Below are positions 1 through 7,481 of a stretch of DNA of 37,316 bases, piece after piece. The DNA comes from DATIVK01 sp035465955. Lineage in GTDB: Bacteria; Myxococcota; Myxococcia; Myxococcales; Anaeromyxobacteraceae. The translations under genes and the position numbers were made by a program. The stretch is taken from assembly GCA_035465955.1 (NCBI GenBank), contig DATIVK010000087.1:1-37316 (forward strand), read 5' to 3'. Within the stretch, counting starts at the first letter, position 1, and every line of letters begins with the position of its first letter. The notes beneath the pieces were generated by a model. It worked only from the letters and a program-made list of their open reading frames with translations, was not told where the DNA came from and ran no database searches.

Positions 1-271
1 CGCGCGAGTACCAGGCGACGAAGCCGGGCTCGGGGTGCCGAAAGAGATCGCGTGGCATGGTGCCCGTCGTCCACGGGCTGCCCGCCGACGGAATCGACCA
101 ATCGTGGTGGTGGATCACGACGAAGTCGCTCCCCACCGCGCGCAGATCGACGACCCCCTGATAGGGGAGACTGTCCCCCAGCGCGGTCGAAGCCGAGGCT
201 ATCGCCAGCGCGCCTGCGACGCTGAGGATGATCCTCCTCAGCCGCCGCAGGGGCGTGGGAGTGCGGGTCAC
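1..271 (-). CDS. Secreted protein of unknown function, 5' part only
   Basis: The window edge cuts this gene; only about 90 N-terminal codons are visible. It starts with a GTG that overlaps the stop of the upstream dehydrogenase gene in a GTGA arrangement, so it is the last visible gene of the leftward operon. The N-terminus is a typical Sec signal peptide: Arg-rich n-region (LRRLRR), a hydrophobic stretch (IILSVAGALAIASAS) and a small-residue cleavage region near TALG. The mature part begins DSLPYQGVVDLRAVGSDF and contains a run of three histidines followed by DW. I do not recognise the family. The gene is supported by the start overlap, the signal peptide and an uninterrupted frame to the edge. 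Confidence 0.6.
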   Translation of the reverse strand, partial: MTRTPTPLRRLRRIILSVAGALAIASASTALGDSLPYQGVVDLRAVGSDFVVIHHHDWSIPSAGSPWTTGTMPRDLFRHPEPGFVAWYSR

Positions 272-1032
272 GTCCGGCTCACCGCGAAGGGCGAGAAGGC
301 CTGCTGCACCGGCATGACCTCGATCGTGTTCACGTTGACGTGGGGCGGCCGCGTCAGGCACCAGAGGACCGTGTCGGCGATGTCCTCGGCCGAGAGCGGC
401 TGCATCCCCTCGTAGACCTTGCCGGCCCGCGCCGCGTCGCCGTGGAAGCGGACCACCGAGAACTCGGTCTCGACCATGCCCGGCTCGACGTTGGTGACGC
501 GGACGCGGGTGCCGAGCAGGTCGGCGCGGAGGTTGAGCGAGTACTGGCGCACGAACGCCTTGGTCGCGCCGTACACGTTGCCGCCGGGGTAGGGCCAGTT
601 CCCCGCGACGGAGCCGACGTTCACGACGTGGCCGCGATCGCGGGCCACCATGCCGGGGAGCACGAGGCGCGTGAGGTGGACGAGCGCCCGGCAGTTGGTG
701 TCGATCATCCGCTCCCAGTCGTCGAGGCTCGCGCGGTGGGCGGGCTCCAGCCCCAGCGCGAGCCCCGCGCTGTTGACGAGGACGTCGATCGCCTGGAGCG
801 GCGCGGGCAGGCCCGTGAGCGCCGCCTCCGCCGCCTCCTTGTCCCGGACGTCGAAGGGGAGGGGGTGGACCTGGCCCCCGAGGCGGTCGGCGAGCGCCTC
901 CAGCCGGTCGGCGCGGCGGCCGGCGGCCACCACCCGGGCGCCTGCGCGCGCGAGCGCCTCGACGCAGGCGAGGCCGATCCCGGAGGTGGCGCCCGTGACG
1001 AGGGCGGTGGTGTCCTTCAGCTCGTACGGCAT
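268..1032 (-). CDS. Short-chain dehydrogenase/reductase, YdfG-like
   Basis: A 254-residue classical SDR, probably an NADP-dependent oxidoreductase acting on 3-hydroxy acids or related substrates. Visible features are the Rossmann cofactor motif TGATSGIG near residues 14-21, an Arg pair after the second strand (AAGRRADR) that fits NADP preference, NSAG near residue 88, a Ser in VGSVAG and the catalytic YGATK near residues 153-157. The C-terminal tail VMPVQQAFSPFAVSRT resembles the tail of YdfG-type enzymes. The ATG lies 2 bases after the stop of the sensor kinase gene, and the next gene starts on this gene's stop, so it is in an operon. Its link to the kinase is unknown; substrate assignment is inference from family. 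Confidence 0.9.
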   Translation of the reverse strand: MPYELKDTTALVTGATSGIGLACVEALARAGARVVAAGRRADRLEALADRLGGQVHPLPFDVRDKEAAEAALTGLPAPLQAIDVLVNSAGLALGLEPAHRASLDDWERMIDTNCRALVHLTRLVLPGMVARDRGHVVNVGSVAGNWPYPGGNVYGATKAFVRQYSLNLRADLLGTRVRVTNVEPGMVETEFSVVRFHGDAARAGKVYEGMQPLSAEDIADTVLWCLTRPPHVNVNTIEVMPVQQAFSPFAVSRT

Positions 1033-1034
1033 GG

Positions 1035-2606
1035 TCAGGTCTCCTCGCCCGCGCCCGGCGCGGCCGCCTCCGCGAGCGGGAGGCTGATGCAGAAGGTGGC
1101 GCCGCCGCCGGGCCGCGCGCCGGCCTCGATGTCGCCGCCGTGCTGCAGCACGATCTTCTTCACGATGGCGAGGCCCAGCCCGGTCCCGTCCGTCTTGGTG
1201 GTGAAGTAGGGGTCGAAGATCCGCTCGCGCATCTCCGCGTCGATCCCGGGCCCCTCGTCCGAGACCGTGAGGAGCACGCGGCTGCGCGTGCGCGCTACGC
1301 CGAGGTGGATCCGGGCCCGCGCGGGGCGGCTCGCCTCGACGGCGTTCGCCGCGAGGTTCGCGAGGACGCGCCGCATGAGCACGCGGTCCACGGCGGTGGG
1401 GCAGGGGCCCGTCCGGACGACCTCCACCTCGGCCTGCTCGGCGAGCTGCGGGTTCGTGCGGACGAAGTCCTCGACGAAGTCGCCGAGGTCCGCGGGCTCC
1501 GGCGCCGCCTCGGGGAGCTTCGCGAAGGCGCTGAAGTCGGCGACCAGCCGCTGGAGCGTCCCGACCTCCTCCCGCACGATCTCGCCCGCCTCCGCGAGCA
1601 GGGGGCCGAAGGAGGCGTCGCCCGGGGAGCGCTTCCAACGCGCCTCGAGCTCCTGGAACGCGAGCTGGATGGGGGTGAGCGGGTTCTTGATCTCGTGGGC
1701 GAGCCGCCGCGCGATCTCCTGCCAGCCGGAGATCTTCTCGAGGTAGACGATCCGCCCGCGGCTCTCGCGCACCTCGCGCACCATCTCGTTGAAGGCCGCC
1801 GCGAGGGCGGAGATCTCGTCGCCGGCGAGCCGGTCGCGAGCGGTCAGCTGGACCTGGACGGAGAGATCGCCGCCGGCGAGCTTGCGCACCGCCGCGACCA
1901 GGGCGTCGACGCGCCGGGTGGTGCGCCGCGCGAACCAGATGCCGGCCGCCGCCGCGAGCAGCGACAGGACGGCGAGCAGCGTGCCGTACGAGAGCACGTA
2001 GCTCCGCTGGATCGCGTCGCGCAGCCGGTCCAGCTCCCGGGACTGCTCCGCCAGCGTCCGCGTCTCGTCCAGCTCGGCGAAGAGCCGCGCCTCGACGGCG
2101 AAGGTGCACTCGAGCACCGCGCCGCCCGGGAGCTTGACGTGGGCCGCGGCCGGCCGCCAGCCGCCCTCCGGACCCGGTCCCCTCGCCTCGGCGCTCGCGA
2201 GCAGCGCGCCGCCGGCCTGGAGGACCGCGGCGCGGCGCAGCCCCGGCGTCCGGGACACCGCCCGCTCCAGGTGGCGCCGCGCGCCGTCCCGGTCCGACGG
2301 GAGCCCCCGCGCCACCTCGCGGGCCTGCAGCGCGTACAGCTGCTTCCTCGCCTGGAAGAGCTCGCCGTAGACCCCGGGCACCGCCTCGAGCCGGCTGACG
2401 ACGCGCGGGGAGAGCCCCAGCGTCAGGTCCTGCTCGGCGAGCCCCGCCGCGAGCCAGAGGGCGCCGACGAGCGGGACCACCGTCCCGATCACGAGGGCGA
2501 TCGCGATGTTCCGCTCGAACCGCGAGACGCGGAGCCAGCGGGGGGGGCGTCGGAGCCAGCGGGCCCAGGGGGGCGCGCCGCCTGGCGTGGGAGGGGGCGT
2601 GGTCAC
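1035..2606 (-). CDS. NtrY-like membrane sensor histidine kinase
   Basis: A 523-residue inner-membrane histidine kinase. Domains in order: a Pro/Arg-rich cytoplasmic N-terminus; TM1 about residues 34-56; a periplasmic sensor segment of about 145 residues with no recognised fold; TM2 about 203-226; HAMP about 227-285; a dimerisation helix with the phospho-accepting His304 in HEIKNPLTPIQ; and an HATPase domain with N-box LANLAANAVEA (411-421), DEGPGI (450-455) and GTGLGLA (474-480). The HEIKNPLTPIQLA form and domain order are typical of the NtrY/HAMP group. The GTG start overlaps the upstream stop as GTGA. No response regulator lies beside it. Its position behind an outer-membrane protein and a secreted protein suggests envelope sensing (inference). 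Confidence 0.93.
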   Translation of the reverse strand: MTTPPPTPGGAPPWARWLRRPPRWLRVSRFERNIAIALVIGTVVPLVGALWLAAGLAEQDLTLGLSPRVVSRLEAVPGVYGELFQARKQLYALQAREVARGLPSDRDGARRHLERAVSRTPGLRRAAVLQAGGALLASAEARGPGPEGGWRPAAAHVKLPGGAVLECTFAVEARLFAELDETRTLAEQSRELDRLRDAIQRSYVLSYGTLLAVLSLLAAAAGIWFARRTTRRVDALVAAVRKLAGGDLSVQVQLTARDRLAGDEISALAAAFNEMVREVRESRGRIVYLEKISGWQEIARRLAHEIKNPLTPIQLAFQELEARWKRSPGDASFGPLLAEAGEIVREEVGTLQRLVADFSAFAKLPEAAPEPADLGDFVEDFVRTNPQLAEQAEVEVVRTGPCPTAVDRVLMRRVLANLAANAVEASRPARARIHLGVARTRSRVLLTVSDEGPGIDAEMRERIFDPYFTTKTDGTGLGLAIVKKIVLQHGGDIEAGARPGGGATFCISLPLAEAAAPGAGEET

Positions 2607-3259
2607 CGGGGGGGCACCGCGTCGGGGGAGAGGGGGCGCGAGCGGAAGACGAGGCTCTGCTCCCGCTCCTCCGGCTCGCGCAGCAGGAAGCCGGCCACCG
2701 CGCCGAGCACGCTGCGCGAGGCGCCGCGCCCGCCCGCGGCGCCGGCGAGGTACTCGCGCGTGGCGGCCAGCAGCTCGGGAGAGATCGGGTTGACGTCGAT
2801 CCGCACGTCGACGGTGAACCGGGAGGGCGGGAGCGATCCGGCCGGCCCCAGGTCGGCCTCGTCCACGCGGGCCAGGAGGGCGCGGAGCGCGTCGACGCTG
2901 CGCAGGACGTGGCGGCGCCCGCCCGGCGTCCGCGGATCGCGCACGGTCACCGTCCAGGTCTCCTCCCAGACGTCGAAGAGCACGTCGAAGACGCGGACGA
3001 ACGCGGCCGTCGGCTCCTCGCCGCCGATCGGGACGACCGCGACGTAGAGCGCGACCACGTTGCGCAGCCCGTTCCCCAGCCGGCTGGGCAGCTCGCCGGG
3101 GAGGACCGCCGTGAGGTCCACGGCCGCGACGACGTGCCCGTCGCGCCTCGCCAGGGCGACGGGGATGGGACCCGCCTCGGCCCGTGCCGCCGGCGCCGCG
3201 CAGAGCGCCGCGAGCGTGGCGGCGAGGGCGAGCCTTCCGGGGGGGCGCGCGGGGGTCAC
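2603..3259 (-). CDS. Secreted protein, distantly DUF4390-like
   Basis: A 218-residue protein with a clear signal peptide (RLALAATLAALCAAPAARA), so probably periplasmic. The mature part has alternating beta-like segments: AAVDLTAVLPGELPSRLGN, VVALYVAVVPIG, FDVWEETWTVTVRD, a helix LRSVDALRALLARV and FTVDVRIDVNPISPELLA. The order (a strand with leading small domain, W-rich strand, a short 'ALRAL' helix, then a V.VRI.V..IS..L strand) resembles the DUF4390 proteins found directly upstream of ntrY in betaproteobacteria. I made this match by eye and it is weak. The GTG start overlaps the stop of the outer-membrane gene, and the kinase start overlaps this gene's stop, so the three are tightly coupled. 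The product could be a periplasmic partner of the kinase sensor domain (inference). Confidence 0.75.
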   Translation of the reverse strand: MTPARPPGRLALAATLAALCAAPAARAEAGPIPVALARRDGHVVAAVDLTAVLPGELPSRLGNGLRNVVALYVAVVPIGGEEPTAAFVRVFDVLFDVWEETWTVTVRDPRTPGGRRHVLRSVDALRALLARVDEADLGPAGSLPPSRFTVDVRIDVNPISPELLAATREYLAGAAGGRGASRSVLGAVAGFLLREPEEREQSLVFRSRPLSPDAVPPR

Positions 3260-4710
3260 AGGAGGTTGTCGAGCGCGTACCCGAGGGACGCGTTGAAGGC
3301 GCCGATCGGCGTGTCGAACCGGAGCGCGAGATCGGCGGAGAGCGGGAAGGAGGAGAAGGCCGTCCGGCCGCCGCCGAGCCAGGCCGACGACCAGACCGCC
3401 CGCGCGCCGATGGCGAGGTAGGCGCGCTGGAGGAAGCGGCCGTGGATCCGGAGCGGCACGGCCCACTCCAGCCCGCCCATCGCCGCGAAGGCGTCGTAGC
3501 GGGAGTCCGTGGAGAAGTTGAGCTCGAGCGCGCGCCCGAGCGCGGGCCCGACGGCGAAGTAGGAGAGGTCGGCGGCGTAGAAGCGGTCGAAGAACGGCGC
3601 GTCGCCCTGCACCGCGCCGACCTGGAGCTGCAGCCGGAGCGGCAGCCCGAGGAGGGCGAACGCCGACTCGCCCTGGAGCAGGTACCGGCTGAACTCGTAG
3701 TCCGAGCCGAGGAGCCGGGAGGCGAAGGTCACCTGGGCCGCGAGCCGCAGGCCGTCCCGCGGGAGGAAGAAGTCGTTCCGGCTGTCGTGCTCCCACGAGA
3801 CGACGAGCGCGGAGGCCCAGGAGTCCCCGAAGTGGATGGGCGGGGGCGCGAAGTCCGGGAGCGAAGAGGCGCCGACCGCGACGGCGGAGACCCGGTCCGC
3901 GCGCCAGCTCGCGAGGACGCGGTCGAAGGCGCTCGTCCGGAGCCCGAGCGTCAGCTCCCCCCCGGTCCGCCGGTAGCGCACGCGCGGCGCGCGGGAGAAG
4001 TCCTCGGCGAACGGATCGCAGCCGGGCCGCGCGCAGGCCAGCTCCTCGCCGCGCAGCGCCCAGGCGCCGGCCCCGGCCACGAGCCTGCCCAACCCGCGGA
4101 TCGGCAGGTCGGGCGCGAAGAACGACCCCCGCAGCGCGAAGCGATCCGGATCGGCGGGGCGGCCCAGCGGCGCGCCCCCATAGACGAAGGCACCCCCGAG
4201 CGCGAAGCCGCGCCCGAGGAAGTTCTGCTCGGCGAGCCCGAGGCCGCCGTAGAGCGGCTGGGGATCGGTCGTCCCCAGCACGAGGTCGGTCACGATGATC
4301 GTGTTGCGCTCGACCACCTCGAAGACGAGGACGACGAGCCCCCGCGCGCTCCCCCGCTCCACGCGGGCCTCCACCTGCGAGAACCAGCCGAGCTGCAGGA
4401 GCCGGAGCCGCGACAGGAGCACCTCGCGGTCGTCGAGCACGTCGCCCGCGCGGACCCGCAGGTGGCGCCTCACCGCGGCGCTGCGGGCCTTCTGCAGGCC
4501 GCGGAGGACGATCTTCTCCACCACGTAGCCGTGCGGCTCCTCGTCCGACGGGGCCGCGGGGGCGGCGGTGGCCTGCTCCACCGGCCCGGCCGGGGGGGGC
4601 GTCGCAGGCTCGGCCACGGCGGCCGGGGGCGGCGCCGGCGCGGCGGCCGCGTCCCCGCCGGGGACGGCGGCGACCGCGAGGGACGAGAGCGCGAGGAGGA
4701 GGGCGTACAT
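3256..4710 (-). CDS. Omp85/BamA-TamA-like outer-membrane protein with one POTRA
   Basis: A 484-residue outer-membrane protein. The chosen ATG at 4710 gives a signal peptide (MYALLLALSSLAVAAVPGG); an upstream in-frame start would add a non-signal-like extension. After an Ala/Pro-rich linker there is a single POTRA-like unit (about residues 60-135: YVVEKIVLRGLQKARSAAVR, then RLRLLQLGWFSQVEARVERG and VLVFEVVERNTI). The rest is a beta-barrel with Omp85-type cues: NFLGRGFALGG, WEHDSRNDFFLPRDGLRL and a final PIGAFNASLGYAL. Canonical BamA has five POTRAs, a VRGF/Y lid motif and a C-terminal aromatic residue; here I find one POTRA, no VRGF/Y, and the end is YALDNLL. It heads the leftward operon with the secreted protein and the NtrY-like kinase. 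Confidence 0.88.
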   Translation of the reverse strand: MYALLLALSSLAVAAVPGGDAAAAPAPPPAAVAEPATPPPAGPVEQATAAPAAPSDEEPHGYVVEKIVLRGLQKARSAAVRRHLRVRAGDVLDDREVLLSRLRLLQLGWFSQVEARVERGSARGLVVLVFEVVERNTIIVTDLVLGTTDPQPLYGGLGLAEQNFLGRGFALGGAFVYGGAPLGRPADPDRFALRGSFFAPDLPIRGLGRLVAGAGAWALRGEELACARPGCDPFAEDFSRAPRVRYRRTGGELTLGLRTSAFDRVLASWRADRVSAVAVGASSLPDFAPPPIHFGDSWASALVVSWEHDSRNDFFLPRDGLRLAAQVTFASRLLGSDYEFSRYLLQGESAFALLGLPLRLQLQVGAVQGDAPFFDRFYAADLSYFAVGPALGRALELNFSTDSRYDAFAAMGGLEWAVPLRIHGRFLQRAYLAIGARAVWSSAWLGGGRTAFSSFPLSADLALRFDTPIGAFNASLGYALDNLL

Positions 4711-4718
4711 CGCAGCGC

Positions 4719-4724
4719 ATCGTA
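4719..4724 (-). promoter_or_regulatory. Possible -10 element, near-leaderless start for the Omp85-like gene
   Basis: On the minus strand TACGAT lies 8 bases before the ATG at 4710. A hexamer at this spacing would give a 5' leader of only one or two bases. No convincing -35 is seen. The same arrangement recurs before several other genes in this window, which is the main reason to list it. Confidence 0.3.
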
Positions 4725-4875
4725 GTCTGCTTCCGGGATGCCCGCGAGGGGCGGGTGGGAGGGGAGCGCTCACTGGCCGTCACGCCGCGGTGTAGGGTGT
4801 CCCATCGGAGGCGTCTCTCCCGGAGATCGAGCGCCGGGGCTGCGCGCCCCGCCGCGCGGGGCGAGGAGGTCGGGC

Positions 4876-5859
<984 letters not shown>

Positions 5860-5952
5860 CGGGGCGCGGCGCCTTGCGGGGCGTCCCGGTGGCCGCGCGC
5901 CATCCGAGGGCGCAGCGTGGAGGCACACCCTCCGCACGCCCGAGGAGCGCCC

Positions 5953-7242
5953 ATGAGCCGCCCAGCCGCCGTCCGCACCCTCGCCGCCGCCGTCCTCGCG
6001 CTCGCGGCGGGTCCCGCCGCCGCCGTGCCGTCGTTCTCACGGCAGGTCAACATGCCGTGCAGCGCCTGCCACACCGCCTTCCCCCAGCTCACGACCTTCG
6101 GGCGGCTCTTCAAGGCCGCGGGCTACGCCCTCACCGCTACGGAGACGGTGAGTGACAAGAGGGACGGCCGGGTGAACCTCGAGCTCGGCCGCCTCGCGCC
6201 GCTCGGCGTCCAGCTCGTCGGCTCCTACACCCACGTCCGCGCCCCCGGCGCCGGGAACCGTACGGGGGACGTGCTGCTCCCCGACCAACTGAGCGTCTTC
6301 TACGCCGGCCGCATCGCGCCGGACTTCGGCGCCTTCGCCCAGGTCACCTACGCGAGCGACGCCGACCACTTCTCGGTGGACAACCTCGATGTCCGCTGGG
6401 CCCATGAGCTGAAGGTCGCGGGCCGCTCGCTGCTCGTCGGCGCCACCCTCAACAACGCCCCGACCGTGCAGGACCTCTGGAACACGACGCCGACGTGGGG
6501 CTGGCCCTTCGTGACGTCGGGGGTCTGGCCGGGGATGGGGAGCTTCACCGCCCTCGTGGACGGCCAGCTGGCGCAGGCGGTGGCGGGGGCCACCGTCTAC
6601 GGCTTCCTCGACCAGTCCGTGTACGCCGAGGTCGGCCTCTATCGCTCCGCCCCGCTGGGCGTGGCGCGGCCGCTCGGGCCGAACAACGCCGACACGCCCC
6701 CGCTCATCGACGACGCCGCGCCCTACTGGCGCGTCGCCGTGCAGCGCGACATGGGCCAGCACCTGGTCGAGGTCGGGACGTACGGTCTCCACGCGGCGAT
6801 GAAGCCGGCGGTGGCTTCGGCGGCGCCCGGAGGCCCCGACGCCGCCGACAAGCTCACCGACGTGGCGGTGGACGCGGAGTGGCAGTACCAGGGCGCCGTC
6901 GCCGCGGCGATCCGGGCCACCTGGATCCGAGAGTGGCAGGACCTCGACGCGAGCGCCCCCGGCGAGCGCCCGCGCCTGAGCACCCTGCGCCTCTCCGGCG
7001 ACGTCTACCGGGACTGGGCGGGCCTAGGGGCCGGGATCTTCCGCACGGGCTCGACCACGTCGACCGCCTTCGGCGACGCCGGGTCGGCCGACACGCGAGG
7101 CGGGATGGCCGAGCTCATCCTGCGCCCCTGGGACAACGCGACTTTCCGGGCGCAGTACACGCACTACACGATGCGCGACGGGACCTCGACCGGCGCCTCC
7201 GACGCGGACTCCTTCGCGCTGATCGCCTGGCTGGCCTACTAG
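5953..7242 (+). CDS. Monohaem cytochrome-porin fusion, Cyc2-like
   Basis: A 429-residue exported protein. Residues 1-24 form a signal peptide (AAAVLALAAGPAAA). Directly after it comes one c-type haem site, CSACH at residues 36-40, in the context FSRQVNMPCSACHTAFP followed by LTTFGRLFKAAGYAL. The remaining ~370 residues have no further CxxCH and look like a beta-barrel: alternating aromatic/small residues (VSYTH-like strands, VYGFLDQSVYAEVGLY, ATFRAQYTHYTMRDG) and a C-terminal aromatic residue (AWLAY). A signal peptide, one haem and a porin in this order is the architecture of Cyc2, the outer-membrane Fe(II) oxidase, and of broader uncharacterised relatives. The RBS CGAGGAG (5941-5947) fixes the start. 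It stands alone, with no periplasmic cytochrome beside it. Function in extracellular electron transfer is inference. Confidence 0.75.
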   Translation: MSRPAAVRTLAAAVLALAAGPAAAVPSFSRQVNMPCSACHTAFPQLTTFGRLFKAAGYALTATETVSDKRDGRVNLELGRLAPLGVQLVGSYTHVRAPGAGNRTGDVLLPDQLSVFYAGRIAPDFGAFAQVTYASDADHFSVDNLDVRWAHELKVAGRSLLVGATLNNAPTVQDLWNTTPTWGWPFVTSGVWPGMGSFTALVDGQLAQAVAGATVYGFLDQSVYAEVGLYRSAPLGVARPLGPNNADTPPLIDDAAPYWRVAVQRDMGQHLVEVGTYGLHAAMKPAVASAAPGGPDAADKLTDVAVDAEWQYQGAVAAAIRATWIREWQDLDASAPGERPRLSTLRLSGDVYRDWAGLGAGIFRTGSTTSTAFGDAGSADTRGGMAELILRPWDNATFRAQYTHYTMRDGTSTGASDADSFALIAWLAY

Positions 7243-7294
7243 TCGGGGTGATGCCGGACGCCAGGGGCTCCCGAAGCGGCCACCGGAGGATCCT

Positions 7295-7344
7295 TCCTCT
7301 TCCCCACTCCGGTGGGGGAGAGGCCAGGTGAGGGGGTGGCGCCG
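7295..7344 (+). repeat. Palindromic intergenic repeat, copy 1 of 4
   Basis: Inverted arms CCTCTTCCCCAC (7296-7307) and GTGGGGGAGAGG (7312-7323) flank a 4-base loop, followed by a tail reading ...GGTGAGGGGGTGGCGCC. The same design occurs at 20593-20638, 23921-23976 and 32004-32049, all in this orientation. It lies between the cytochrome-porin gene and the lysS promoter and could end transcription of the former, although there is no T-run. Confidence 0.75.
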
Positions 7345-7408
7345 CGGCCGGGAGAGGGCGAGTCGGAGGGGACCCGGAAATGCGCGCTTGGGCCTGCGCG
7401 TTCCTGCG

Positions 7409-7437
7409 TTGACGGACCGGGGCGGTCCGCATAGCCT
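7409..7437 (+). promoter_or_regulatory. Predicted sigma-70-type promoter of lysS with embedded palindrome
   Basis: TTGACG (7409-7414) and TAGCCT (7432-7437) are separated by exactly 17 bases, placing the start of transcription about 38 bases before the lysS ATG. The spacer holds an inverted repeat, GGACC (7414-7418) and GGTCC (7424-7428) around five bases, which could be an operator. The fit to consensus is good for the -35 and moderate for the -10. Confidence 0.5.
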
Positions 7438-7481
7438 GCGCCGGCGATTTCCCGCACCGATTCCCGACAGATTACCGACAG

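Noticed and set aside
1140..3047. Plus-strand open frame opposite the sensor kinase and the secreted protein gene
   Set aside because: Composition-driven shadow; the minus-strand genes have clear motifs and coupled starts.
3230..3300. Possible frameshift at the end of the Omp85-like gene to explain its missing C-terminal strand
   Set aside because: The next gene begins with a clear signal peptide in an overlapping GTGA arrangement, and no frame continues the barrel pattern.
4836..4862. GGGGC / GCCCC / GGGGC segments before the aldo/keto reductase RBS that could form two mutually exclusive hairpins
   Set aside because: Only 5-bp arms in G+C-rich DNA; chance is likely and no aptamer-like structure is seen.
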